Positions 54,740-63,537 of a stretch of DNA of 64,000 bases are shown here, one piece after another. Source of the stretch: Vibrio gangliei (lineage in GTDB: Bacteria > Pseudomonadota > Gammaproteobacteria > Enterobacterales > Vibrionaceae); assembly GCF_026001925.1 (NCBI RefSeq), contig NZ_AP021869.1, positions 1,302,001 to 1,366,000 on the forward strand, in the 5' to 3' direction. The translations under genes were made by a program, and so were the position numbers. Under the pieces are notes generated by a model that made no database searches, was not told the origin of the DNA, and saw nothing but the letters and a program-made list of their open reading frames with translations. Each line of letters starts with the position of its first letter. Positions within the stretch are counted from its first letter, which is position 1.

Positions 54740-54830
54740 TTAATGCTCCCCAACATACTGTTTACTTGAGAATATCATATTGTGCTTGTGTCAGAAAAAA
54801 CTAGCTTGAATTTCAGAAAAGAAAAGTTCA

Positions 54831-54869
54831 AGAAAAACAAAGGCTCGCATTTATAATAAATACGAGCCT
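54831..54869 (-). terminator. Terminator of the small membrane protein gene
   Basis: AGGCTCG pairs with CGAGCCT, and the loop adds ATTTAT/ATAAAT. On the minus strand TTTGTTTTT follows. Confidence 0.85.
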
Positions 54870-54935
54870 AAATTACTTTTATTCGTGTGAAGTGATTGTG
54901 AAAAATCAACCTTCCCTGATACGCTGCGACAAGAA

Positions 54936-55130
54936 TTAGTCTTCTTCTATCAACTTATAGATTACAAACAGCGAGATTTCGAGTAGAACACCTAATACCA
55001 CTGTCATTACCGCAAACCAGTTATTAGCCGTGTTAAAAATGGCGATACCGTGCAGAATCATCTGCACACCAACGTAACCACCCACAACGATTGCGATCAG
55101 GATTTGTAAAATCTGTACAAAACGTGGCAT
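54936..55130 (-). CDS. Small two-helix membrane protein
   Basis: A 64-residue protein, AGGAG five bases before the ATG. Two hydrophobic helices are ILQILIAIVVGGYVGVQMIL and FAVMTVVLGVLLEISLFVIY, and the end KLIEED is charged. The size recalls Psp-type small membrane proteins, but no PspB/PspC motif is present. It is next upstream of ycjX on the same strand but has its own terminator. Family unknown. Confidence 0.7.
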   Translation of the reverse strand: MPRFVQILQILIAIVVGGYVGVQMILHGIAIFNTANNWFAVMTVVLGVLLEISLFVIYKLIEED

Positions 55131-55243
55131 AAAATCTCCTAAACATTCAGCCTGTTATCATTTTTGTTACTGAAACTATAATCAATTTAATCCGATTAGT
55201 CAGGCAAATTTTGATTAAAGTATAAAATAACCAAGTCAAAGAA

Positions 55244-55278
55244 ACGCTCGAAGTGTTTTCGAAGCATTCTCGAAGCGT
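55244..55278 (-). terminator. Possible terminator of the fumarase gene
   Basis: On the minus strand ACGCTTCGA and TCGAGCGT arms (one bulge) are followed by TTTCTTTG. The region also holds three TCGAAG repeats. Confidence 0.5.
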
Positions 55279-55315
55279 AATGTGCGCTCACACCACGCAA
55301 TTCGACTCTAGCGAA

Positions 55316-56833
55316 TTACTTTTCCATCTCAGCGATTTTCACTTTCCACGTATCTGGGCCAATTTGATGAGCATTCGCGCCCGTAGAATCGACCGCCACC
55401 GTAACGGGCATATCTTCCACTTCAAACTCATAAATCGCTTCCATACCTAAGTCTTCAAAAGCAACAACACGCGCTTTCTTAATCGCTTTTGCCACTAAGT
55501 AAGCCGCACCGCCGACCGCCATTAGGTAAACGGATTTGTTCTTTTTAATCGACTCAACCGTCGCAGCGCCACGCTCGGCTTTACCAATCATACCCATAAT
55601 GCCGGTTTCTTCTAGCATCATGTCGGTAAATTTATCCATACGTGTTGAGGTTGTTGGGCCAGCTGGACCTACGACTTCATCACGTACCGCATCAACAGGG
55701 CCAACGTAGTAGATAAATTTGCCGTTCAGATCGACCCCTTCAGGTAACCCTTCACCACTTTGTAGCATACCTTGAATACGCTTATGTGCTGCATCACGAC
55801 CGGTTAAGATCTTGCCAGAAAGCAGAACCGTTTCACCAGTACGCCATTGTTGCACTTCTTCTTTGGTCACGGTATCAAGGTTCACACGGCGAGTATTCGC
55901 GCCAGCCTCCCAAGTGATTTGTGGCCAGTCTTCTAATTGTGGTGGCGTTAATTCAGCTGGGCCTGAGCCGTCCAGCGTAAAGTGAACGTGGCGAGTTGCC
56001 GCGCAGTTTGGAATCAAACATACAGGTTTAGACGCCGCGTGCGTTGGCGCGGTTTTGATCTTCACATCAACAACAGTCGTTAAACCACCTAAACCTTGCG
56101 CACCTATGCCGAGTTTGTTAACACGGTTAAAAATATCCAAACGCAATTCTTCTTCCGCGTTTTGTGGGCCACGTTCGATCAATTCATGAATATCAATGTG
56201 TTCCATTAATGATTCTTTAGCCAGTACCGCTGCTTTTTCGGCTGTACCGCCAATACCGATACCTAGCATGCCCGGTGGACACCAACCTGCGCCCATGGCT
56301 GGCAATGTTTTTTCTACCCACTCGGCAATATCATCCGATGGGTTGAGCATCACCATTTTGGTTTTGTTTTCAGAACCACCGCCCTTAGCTGCAATTTGAA
56401 TCTCAACTTTATCACCTGGCACCATATTAATGTGCACAACGGCAGGCGTGTTGTCTTTGGTGTTAATGCGTTTACCTGCTGGATCGGCAAGAACAGATGC
56501 GCGCAATGGGTTATCTGGATTGGTATACGCCTGACGAACACCTTCGTCGACCATTTGTTGTACCGTCATATCAGTGGCGTCCCAACGTACATCCATACCA
56601 ATGTTTACAAAACAGGTCACAATACCGGTGTCTTGGCAAATTGGACGATGCCCTTCTGCGGCCATACGTGAGTTAATTAGAATTTGTGCAATGGCATCTT
56701 TTGCCGCTTGGCTTTCTTCTTTATGGTACGCCTTTTCAAGCGCTTGGATAAAATCCATTGGATGATAATAAGAGATATACTGGAGGGCGTCAGCGACACT
56801 GCTGATCACATCTTGCTTACGAATGACGGTCAT
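55316..56833 (-). CDS. fumA: Fumarate hydratase, class I ([4Fe-4S])
   Basis: A 505-residue iron-sulfur fumarase that interconverts fumarate and malate. Cluster cysteines appear in RPICQDTGIV, GAGWCPPGMLGIGIG and CLIPNCAATRHVHF. The C-terminal beta domain has LSGKILTGRDAAHKRI, YYVGPVDAVRDEVVGPAGPTTSTRMD and EAIYEFEVEDMPVTVAVDSTG. FumA and FumB types cannot be told apart by sequence alone. It is oriented away from pabB and probably transcribed alone. Confidence 0.94.
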   Translation of the reverse strand: MTVIRKQDVISSVADALQYISYYHPMDFIQALEKAYHKEESQAAKDAIAQILINSRMAAEGHRPICQDTGIVTCFVNIGMDVRWDATDMTVQQMVDEGVRQAYTNPDNPLRASVLADPAGKRINTKDNTPAVVHINMVPGDKVEIQIAAKGGGSENKTKMVMLNPSDDIAEWVEKTLPAMGAGWCPPGMLGIGIGGTAEKAAVLAKESLMEHIDIHELIERGPQNAEEELRLDIFNRVNKLGIGAQGLGGLTTVVDVKIKTAPTHAASKPVCLIPNCAATRHVHFTLDGSGPAELTPPQLEDWPQITWEAGANTRRVNLDTVTKEEVQQWRTGETVLLSGKILTGRDAAHKRIQGMLQSGEGLPEGVDLNGKFIYYVGPVDAVRDEVVGPAGPTTSTRMDKFTDMMLEETGIMGMIGKAERGAATVESIKKNKSVYLMAVGGAAYLVAKAIKKARVVAFEDLGMEAIYEFEVEDMPVTVAVDSTGANAHQIGPDTWKVKIAEMEK

Positions 56834-56886
56834 ACTTGCCTCTACATTATAATAATTAGGTAAAGACTGGTGAGAATGGCCACCAA

Positions 56887-56899
56887 AAGTGACAGCGTC
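56887..56899. promoter_or_regulatory. Palindrome in the fumarase/pabB divergent region
   Basis: GTGAC-AGC-GTCAC is a perfect 5-bp dyad, 54 bases before the fumarase start. It is too compact for CRP (N6 spacing needed). It could be an operator for an unidentified regulator, or chance. Confidence 0.3.
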
Positions 56900-57071
56900 A
56901 CAGTGATGACCAACAAATCCATGTGTGCACGGGATTTTACTAAACCAATCCGTTACCGAGTCATTTGCTTTTAGTGCATTTATTTATACTGCTATTTAAT
57001 TCTTGAAATATGATACTCTCGCTCCTCATTCGATGCTACGTAACGATTGAACCTTGGTCACACTTTACAGA

Positions 57072-58496
57072 ATGAATAATCAAAATATTTCCAATATGAC
57101 TCTAAACCCAACGACGACATCTTCACAACGAATAAATATTAAGCACGTCACCTATCAAGCCGAGCTTGCAAAACTCTATTTTTCTAGCATTGAATCATTA
57201 TCTTGGTCGATGTTGCTCCGCTCAGCTGCTCAAGGCCATCCAAACAATCGTTATGATATTTTAGTTGCAAAGCCGATAGCAACGTTAGTCACTCATGGTG
57301 AAAAAACGGTAATGTCGACTTCAACTGAAATCGGCTTACAGCAAGCTGACTCTTCAAAAGACGACCCTTTCAATCTGCTTGATCATTACCTCAATACGTT
57401 ATTGCCGCATGTTACATCAATCGAAGATATTCCTTTTTGTGGCGGTGCATTGGGTTACTTTAGCTATGATCTTGGACGCCGAGTTGAGTCTATGCCTAAT
57501 CTGGCTCAACAGGATATTCCAACCGCAGACATGGCAATTGGCATTTATGAGTGGGCTTTGATTGTCGATCACCAATTGAAACAAGCGTATTTTGTGGGGC
57601 AAAATATCGAGCAACATCAAGCGTGGCTAGAATCACAGAACGCTAGCTCAGCTGAGGCGTTTCAAATGCTCTCGGATTGGCAATCGAATATGACCCAAGA
57701 GAGCTACACCGAAAAATTCGATGCCATTCAGGATTACTTACGATCTGGCGACTGTTACCAAATCAACCTTGCTCAGCGTTTTCAAGCTCAATATCAAGGC
57801 AGCGAATGGCAGGCGTATCAAAAGTTAGAAGAATCCAATCACGCCCCTTTCTCCGCTTTTATTCGAACCAATGAATTGGCTTTATTGAGCATTTCTCCAG
57901 AACGGTTTATTGAAGTGAATAATGGCATTATTGAGACCAAGCCAATTAAAGGTACTCGTCCTCGTTCATCCGATGCTGTGCGTGATGCCGAACTGGCGAA
58001 TGAACTCAAAAATGCAGAAAAAGATCAGGCTGAAAATCTGATGATTGTGGATCTATTGCGCAATGATATTGGACGTGTAGCAAAAGCCGGTTCTGTTTCT
58101 GTACCAGATCTCTTTGCCATTGAAAGCTTCCCAGCCGTGCACCATTTGGTCAGTACCATTCGTGCTATACTCGATAAAGATCAAAGCGCTAGCGATTTAT
58201 TGAGGGCTTGTTTCCCTGGCGGCTCGATTACTGGTGCGCCAAAAATTCGTGCCATGGAAATCATAGAAGAGTTAGAGCCACACCGCCGAAATGCTTATTG
58301 TGGCAGCATTGGCTACATCAGCCGTTGTGGTCGTATGGACAGTAACATCACCATTCGAACCTTGGTCGCTTACCAACACCATTTGTATGCTTGGGCTGGC
58401 GGCGGTATTGTAGCGGATAGTCACGCTGAGTCGGAATATCAAGAAACGTTAGATAAAGTCAGTCGTATCTTGCCGGTTCTATCTAAAGAAGAATAA
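57072..58496 (+). CDS. pabB: Aminodeoxychorismate synthase component I
   Basis: About 474 residues. The enzyme makes 4-amino-4-deoxychorismate from chorismate for folate. It follows E. coli PabB: FCGGALGYFSYDLGRRVESMP, DWQSNMTQESYTEKFDAIQDYLRSGDCYQINLAQRF, the catalytic Lys in TKPIKGTRPR, DQAENLMIVDLLRNDIGRVA, and FPGGSITGAPKIRAMEIIEELEP. The start is uncertain: ATG 57072 has a weak site, ATG 57096 none, and a TTG lies at 57054. With folE in the same window it adds to folate supply. Co-transcribed with nudL 18 bases on. Confidence 0.94.
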   Translation: MNNQNISNMTLNPTTTSSQRINIKHVTYQAELAKLYFSSIESLSWSMLLRSAAQGHPNNRYDILVAKPIATLVTHGEKTVMSTSTEIGLQQADSSKDDPFNLLDHYLNTLLPHVTSIEDIPFCGGALGYFSYDLGRRVESMPNLAQQDIPTADMAIGIYEWALIVDHQLKQAYFVGQNIEQHQAWLESQNASSAEAFQMLSDWQSNMTQESYTEKFDAIQDYLRSGDCYQINLAQRFQAQYQGSEWQAYQKLEESNHAPFSAFIRTNELALLSISPERFIEVNNGIIETKPIKGTRPRSSDAVRDAELANELKNAEKDQAENLMIVDLLRNDIGRVAKAGSVSVPDLFAIESFPAVHHLVSTIRAILDKDQSASDLLRACFPGGSITGAPKIRAMEIIEELEPHRRNAYCGSIGYISRCGRMDSNITIRTLVAYQHHLYAWAGGGIVADSHAESEYQETLDKVSRILPVLSKEE

Positions 58497-58514
58497 CGAA
58501 CTTGGGGAGTGTGT

Positions 58515-59150
58515 ATGAATAAAGAAGATTTATTGCGCCAGTTTTCATTACATATTCCTCAAGCATACAAGACAGAAAGTCTGCAGCGTGTGGCGCATTT
58601 GAATCATGCCAAACTTCGTAAAGCCGCCGTGTTGATACCTTGCGTTGATAGACCTCAAGGTTTATCCGTCATTTTGACTAAGCGCGCCTCTCATCTTAAA
58701 CATCATCCCGGACAAGTCAGCTTTCCTGGCGGTAAGTTCGAGCCTTTTGATAAAACATTATCGAACACGGCATTACGCGAAGCCCATGAAGAAATTGGCT
58801 TAGAGCCCAATAAGGTTCAGTTGATAGGCCAATTGCCCCCACTGACTACCATCAGCCAATTTAGTGTGACTCCTTTTATCTCCATCGTTGATGCGCCTTA
58901 CCACAGTAAAATCGATCGCAACGAGGTTGATTCTGTCTTTGAAGTACCCGCGCAATATCTGTTTGATCCACGTAATCTTTATATTCGCAAGATGAAAATA
59001 AAAGGTATTTCACATCAAATTTTTGCTATTAACTACAAACAGCACTTTATTTGGGGTGTGACAGCACAAATCATTCAAGCCTTGCAAATTCAGCTCGATG
59101 TAACAAACCTTGCACAAATAGCATCACATTCTCCAGAAGTGATGAGCTAA
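58515..59150 (+). CDS. nudL: NUDIX CoA pyrophosphatase NudL
   Basis: A 211-residue NUDIX enzyme. I start at ATG 58515, with GGGGAG immediately upstream. The subfamily signature LTKRASHLKHHPGQVSFPGG is followed by the NUDIX box GKFEPFDKTLSNTALREAHEEIGL; the first acidic position is Asp, as in E. coli NudL. Members split CoA and related diphosphates. pabB-nudL linkage is the same as in E. coli, which supports the assignment. Confidence 0.92.
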   Translation: MNKEDLLRQFSLHIPQAYKTESLQRVAHLNHAKLRKAAVLIPCVDRPQGLSVILTKRASHLKHHPGQVSFPGGKFEPFDKTLSNTALREAHEEIGLEPNKVQLIGQLPPLTTISQFSVTPFISIVDAPYHSKIDRNEVDSVFEVPAQYLFDPRNLYIRKMKIKGISHQIFAINYKQHFIWGVTAQIIQALQIQLDVTNLAQIASHSPEVMS

Positions 59151-59187
59151 CTTCTGCTTTTTCTTTCCTCTTTCTTTCCTCGATTTG

Positions 59188-59204
59188 ATTGGTTGGTAAC
59201 CAAT
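59188..59204. promoter_or_regulatory. Inverted repeat downstream of nudL / upstream of sdaC
   Basis: ATTGGTT-GGT-AACCAAT is a perfect 7-bp dyad. No T-run follows, so an operator for sdaC is as likely as a terminator. Confidence 0.35.
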
Positions 59205-59404
59205 TCCAGCTTTCGGATTATATTCGACAAGTATTCGCATAAATATTTCTCATGTGAATTGTTACTATTTCGTGATGCGTAGCAAGTTATAGAACACTTA
59301 TCTCCCGTTCGATGAAATAGTTGACTTTGATCCTATTTTTATTGGGATAAATAAGGATAATCCTCGCCAATTCTTCCTGTTCCCAATATTTTAGAGAATT
59401 AACT

Positions 59405-60664
59405 ATGCAAACAAAAACCATTAATCCTGCACAAGTGGATGTGCCAGCGTCGAGCAAATGGACCTACCAAGATTTCTCTTGGGTTTTATCATTATTCGGT
59501 ACCGCGGTCGGTGCTGGCGTTCTTTTCCTTCCAATTAAAGCGGGTGCTGGTGGCTTTTGGCCTCTTGTTATTTTGGCCATTATTGCAATGCCGATGATTT
59601 GGCTTGCACATAAAGGGCTTGCGCGCTTTGTGCTTTCAGCTAAAAACCCTGATGCTGATATTACCGATACGGTGGAAGAACACTTTGGTAAGACGGGCGC
59701 GACAATCATCACTTTTGCCTACTTTTTTGCGATTTACCCTATTGTTTTAATCTATGGTGTGGGCATAACCAATACGGTTGATTCATTCTTAGTTAACCAA
59801 CTGGGCTTTGAATCGATTCCTCGTTGGCTGTTGTCTGGTGCATTAATTTCTTTAATGACTTGCGGCGTGATTTTCGGCAAAGATCTCATGCTTAAAGTCA
59901 CATCCATGATGGTTTACCCATTGGTATTTATTTTACTTGCGCTATCTATTTTCTTAATTCCAGAATGGAATACATCCATGGCAGAAGTTACGCCTAACTG
60001 GGCTGAAATGCCAAAAGTCATTTGGCTTGCGATTCCAATCATTGTGTTTTCGTTTAACCATAGTCCAATCATCAGCCAGTTCTCGAAAGAACAGCGTCGT
60101 GTTTATGGTGACAACGCAGCGAAAAAAACCGACATGATCACTGGCGGTGCAGCGACAATGTTGATGGCATTCGTGATGTTCTTTGTATTTTCTGTCGTGC
60201 TATCGTTAACTCCAGCTCAACTTAGTGAAGCGCAAGCGCAAAATATCAGTGTGCTGTCTTACCTTGCGAATATTCATTCTTCACCATTAATTTCATACCT
60301 AGGTCCTATCGTGGCATTTGCAGCAATCACTTCAAGCTATTTCGGTCACTTTTTAGGGGCGCATGAAGGCTTAGTTGGGTTGGTAAAATCACGCACCAAC
60401 CTTTCAGAAACAAAAGTTAACAAAGTTTCACTCTTGTTCATTGTCGTCACAACTTGGGTCATATCTATCATTAACCCTAGTATCTTAGGAATGATTGAAT
60501 CTATGGGCGCACCGATGATTGCAGCGATCCTGTTTATCATGCCGATTTATGCGATGCGTAAAGCCCCTGCGATGGCAAAATTCAAAACCTCAACTTTTGC
60601 ACAAATCTTTACAGCAATTTGTGGTGTTGCAGCGATTACTTCTGTAATCTACGGCTCCTTTTAA
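59405..60664 (+). CDS. sdaC: Serine/proton symporter SdaC (HAAAP family)
   Basis: A 419-residue transporter with about eleven membrane segments. The HAAAP start WTYQDFSWVLSLFGTAVGAGVLFLPI is diagnostic. FSFNHSPIISQFSKEQRR and SSYFGHFLGAHEGLVGL are further conserved SdaC/TdcC blocks. It brings in L-serine, which the following sdaA deaminates. The gap to sdaA is 149 bases with an SD-competing hairpin, so the two are coupled but may be tuned separately. Confidence 0.94.
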   Translation: MQTKTINPAQVDVPASSKWTYQDFSWVLSLFGTAVGAGVLFLPIKAGAGGFWPLVILAIIAMPMIWLAHKGLARFVLSAKNPDADITDTVEEHFGKTGATIITFAYFFAIYPIVLIYGVGITNTVDSFLVNQLGFESIPRWLLSGALISLMTCGVIFGKDLMLKVTSMMVYPLVFILLALSIFLIPEWNTSMAEVTPNWAEMPKVIWLAIPIIVFSFNHSPIISQFSKEQRRVYGDNAAKKTDMITGGAATMLMAFVMFFVFSVVLSLTPAQLSEAQAQNISVLSYLANIHSSPLISYLGPIVAFAAITSSYFGHFLGAHEGLVGLVKSRTNLSETKVNKVSLLFIVVTTWVISIINPSILGMIESMGAPMIAAILFIMPIYAMRKAPAMAKFKTSTFAQIFTAICGVAAITSVIYGSF

Positions 60665-60777
60665 GCTATGACGCTAGAAATATGGTTTGTAGACTATAAT
60701 TTAGCTAGTCAATGCATAAGCCAGAATATTAATTGCTGAATAACAATAAGCTGTTCTAAGCAGTATGAATAACACTA

Positions 60778-60807
60778 AAGCCTCGTTTGTCGAGGCTTAT
60801 TCGAGGT
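60778..60807 (+). promoter_or_regulatory. Hairpin able to sequester the sdaA ribosome site
   Basis: AAGCCTCG (60778-60785) pairs with CGAGGCTT (60791-60798). The same CCTCG arm is complementary to the sdaA Shine-Dalgarno CGAGG at 60802-60806. The two pairings exclude each other. It has no T-run, so a translational control element is more likely than a terminator. Confidence 0.5.
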
Positions 60808-60813
60808 AATAAC

Positions 60814-62175
60814 ATGATCAGTGTTTTTGATATCTACAAAATTGGTGTCGGTCCTTCTAGCTCTCATACAGTTGGACCAATGAAAGCCGGTAAGCAATTT
60901 ATTGACGACCTAACTGCTCAAGATCGATTGCAAGATATTACAAAGATTACTGTCGATGTTTACGGTTCATTATCGCTGACAGGGAAAGGTCACCATACTG
61001 ATATCGCTATTATTATGGGTCTGGCAGGAAATACGCCAGAACACGTAGATATTGACGCTATTCCAGGCTTTATTACTCAAGTTGAACAAACTGAACAATT
61101 GCCAGTAAATCTGAATAGCCACACGGTCTCATTCCCAAAAGACGGTGGAATGAACTTCCACAGAACGAATCTTTCACTGCATGAGAACGGTATGAGCATT
61201 CATGCTTGGGTGAATGACGATGTTGTCTACTCTAAAACCTATTACTCTATCGGTGGTGGTTTTATTGTTGATGAAGAAAACTTTGGTAAAAAAATAGAAT
61301 CCAAAGTTCAGGTGCCTTATGAGTTCAATACTGCAACCGAACTCGTTAACTTGTGTAAAGAGCATGGTTTGTCTATCAGCACACTAGTGATGAAGAATGA
61401 AAGTGCACAATATTCACAAGAACAAGTGAAAGCGTATTTTGCCAACATTTGGCAAACCATGAGTGATTGCATGGAAAAAGGAATGAGTACCGAAGGCATT
61501 TTACCTGGTCCACTGCGCGTACCACGCCGTGCCGCAGCCCTGCGCCAGCAACTCATGACGTCATCAAATACCTCAACCGATCCTATGGCGGTAATCGATT
61601 GGGTCAACATGTTCGCCTTTGCCGTGAACGAGGAAAACGCCGCTGGCGGTCGTGTTGTCACCGCTCCAACTAATGGCGCTTGTGGAATCATCCCTGCGGT
61701 TCTTGCTTACTATGACAAGTTCATTCAACCCGTCACTGAAAAAGACTATATTCGTTACTTTGCAGCCTCTGGCGCTATTGGTGGCTTATACAAACAGAAT
61801 GCCTCTATCTCAGGCGCGGAAGTGGGCTGTCAAGGTGAAGTGGGTGTGGCATGTTCAATGGCAGCGGCTGGCTTAGCTGAATTGCTAGGTGGTAGCCCTG
61901 AACAAGTGTGCATGGCGGCTGAAATCGGAATGGAACACAATTTAGGCTTAACCTGTGACCCAGTTGCAGGCCAAGTTCAAGTCCCGTGTATTGAACGTAA
62001 CGGCATTGCGGCAGTAAAAGCAATTAACTCAAGTCGCATGGCGCTTCGTCGTTCATCAGAACCACGCGTATCGCTTGATAAAGTGATTGAGACCATGCTT
62101 GAGACTGGTAAAGACATGAATGCCAAATATCGCGAAACGTCACAAGGTGGACTAGCAATCAAAGTGATCTGCTAA
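60814..62175 (+). CDS. sdaA: L-serine ammonia-lyase (iron-sulfur)
   Basis: A 453-residue enzyme turning L-serine into pyruvate and ammonia. I start at ATG 60814 (CGAGGT upstream), giving the standard start ISVFDIYKIGVGPSSSHTVGPM. Cluster ligands lie in PTNGACGIIPAVL and GMEHNLGLTCDPVAGQVQVPCIERN. Domains: beta N-terminal domain to about residue 150, alpha catalytic domain after. Single-chain type as in E. coli SdaA/SdaB. Confidence 0.95.
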   Translation: MISVFDIYKIGVGPSSSHTVGPMKAGKQFIDDLTAQDRLQDITKITVDVYGSLSLTGKGHHTDIAIIMGLAGNTPEHVDIDAIPGFITQVEQTEQLPVNLNSHTVSFPKDGGMNFHRTNLSLHENGMSIHAWVNDDVVYSKTYYSIGGGFIVDEENFGKKIESKVQVPYEFNTATELVNLCKEHGLSISTLVMKNESAQYSQEQVKAYFANIWQTMSDCMEKGMSTEGILPGPLRVPRRAAALRQQLMTSSNTSTDPMAVIDWVNMFAFAVNEENAAGGRVVTAPTNGACGIIPAVLAYYDKFIQPVTEKDYIRYFAASGAIGGLYKQNASISGAEVGCQGEVGVACSMAAAGLAELLGGSPEQVCMAAEIGMEHNLGLTCDPVAGQVQVPCIERNGIAAVKAINSSRMALRRSSEPRVSLDKVIETMLETGKDMNAKYRETSQGGLAIKVIC

Positions 62176-62245
62176 CGTTAGCACGTACTTAAATTCCGTA
62201 TTGTTTGGATTTAGATCGGGTTCCTCCCTACTGTCCTTAATTAAC

Positions 62246-62276
62246 AAGGCGCGTCACTATCTGGCGCGCCTTATTT
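62246..62276 (+). terminator. Terminator of sdaA
   Basis: AAGGCGCG pairs with CGCGCCTT around 11 bases, followed by ATTT. Confidence 0.75.
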
Positions 62277-62381
62277 AATCGAATGAAATTTCATTGCACT
62301 TTATGCCAATGCTGCTTATTGCGTTAATAAAGCAAACTCTTTAATGCAAAATAGTTCTCATTAATCTTTGTAGAATTGTTT

Positions 62382-62411
62382 AATATTGTGCATAGTAAAT
62401 ATCACAATATT
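62382..62411. promoter_or_regulatory. Inverted repeat directly before ldhA
   Basis: AATATTGTG and CACAATATT, perfect 9-bp arms with a 12-base spacer, end four bases before the GGAG ribosome site. TTGTG...CACAA recalls Rex and CRP half-sites, but the spacing fits neither exactly. Confidence 0.45.
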
Positions 62412-62427
62412 TACAGTGGAGACACAC

Positions 62428-63417
62428 ATGAAGATTTCTATTTTTAGTTCAAAATCTTATGATGAAGCATCCTTCCAGAAAACAAACTCTTCTTATCAGT
62501 ACGAATGTCATTTTTATCCTATTCAACTTGATAAAAAAACGGCTTCATTAGCTGAGGGTTCACAAGTAGTCTGTGCATTTGTTAATGATGATCTTAGCCA
62601 GCCCGTATTAGAGAAACTAGCAAAGCAAGGCACAAAATTAATTGCAATGCGCTGTGCAGGCTATGACCGAGTAGATTTAGAAGCAGCCAAAACACTCGGA
62701 TTGCAAATTGTTCGTGTACCAGCTTATTCACCTGAAGCCATTGCGGAGCATGCTGTGGGAATGATGATGTGTTTAAACCGCCGCTTCCATAAAGCTTACC
62801 AAAGAACTCGTGATGCCAATTTCTCGCTTGAAGGATTAACCGGATTTAACTTCTACGGAAAAACTGCTGGTGTAATCGGTACTGGTAAAATTGGACTTGC
62901 AGCAATTAGAATTTTACGAGGACTGGGGATGCAAGTTCTTTGCTACGACCCATATCCGAATGATCTGGCTACCGAAATTGGTGCAACTTACACTTCTTTG
63001 GACAACATTTATCAAAACTCGGATGTAATTACATTACACTGCCCATTGACAGCAGAAAACAAACGTTTACTCAATGCTGACTCATTCAATAAAATGAAAG
63101 ACAATGTCATGATTATCAATACCAGTCGAGGGGGGTTATTAGATTCTCAAGATGCAATTGAAGCACTAAAAGTGGGCAAAATCGGTGCCTTAGGCTTAGA
63201 TGTGTATGATAATGAAAAAGAACTATTTTTTCAGGATAAATCAAACGACATTATTACCGATGACATTTTCCGTCGTTTATCAGCTTGTCATAATGTTTTA
63301 TTCACAGGCCATCAGGCTTTCTTAACTAACGAAGCCCTATCTAACATAGCTGAAACAACCTTTGGCAACATCCAAGCTTTCCTAGAAAATCGCCTTTCAG
63401 GGAATGAAGTAATATAG
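62428..63417 (+). CDS. ldhA: Fermentative D-lactate dehydrogenase
   Basis: A 329-residue D-2-hydroxyacid dehydrogenase, exactly the length of E. coli LdhA, reducing pyruvate to D-lactate with NADH. I start at ATG 62428 with GGAG upstream. Seen: MRCAGYDRVDLEAAK, VPAYSPEAIAEHAVGMMM, the NAD loop VIGTGKIGLAAIRI, the catalytic Arg in NTSRGGLLD, Glu in DVYDNEKELFF and His in TGHQAFLTNEAL. It fits with ackA and sdaA as a pyruvate-handling gene. Confidence 0.94.
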   Translation: MKISIFSSKSYDEASFQKTNSSYQYECHFYPIQLDKKTASLAEGSQVVCAFVNDDLSQPVLEKLAKQGTKLIAMRCAGYDRVDLEAAKTLGLQIVRVPAYSPEAIAEHAVGMMMCLNRRFHKAYQRTRDANFSLEGLTGFNFYGKTAGVIGTGKIGLAAIRILRGLGMQVLCYDPYPNDLATEIGATYTSLDNIYQNSDVITLHCPLTAENKRLLNADSFNKMKDNVMIINTSRGGLLDSQDAIEALKVGKIGALGLDVYDNEKELFFQDKSNDIITDDIFRRLSACHNVLFTGHQAFLTNEALSNIAETTFGNIQAFLENRLSGNEVI

Positions 63418-63440
63418 CCATATATACCCAGAGATTGGCA

Positions 63441-63518
63441 TAGCGTTACTTAGGAATAATGTAATATCGATGCAAAGCCATACTATATTTGCCTTGCATC
63501 GAATTATTGCCAACGCTA
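63441..63518. repeat. Long interrupted palindrome between ldhA and RidA genes
   Basis: Three nested pairings: TAGCGTT/AACGCTA, AATAAT/ATTATT and TCGATGCAA/TTGCATCGA, 22 base pairs in all with an 18-base loop. It lies at a convergent gene junction. No T-run directly follows on either strand. Confidence 0.7.
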
Positions 63519-63537
63519 AATAAAAACTTTTTACTTT

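Noticed and set aside
62382..62411. A CRP or Rex site at ldhA
   Set aside because: Arm spacing (12, or 10 between TGTG and TCACA cores) does not fit CRP (6) or Rex; kept only as an unassigned inverted repeat.
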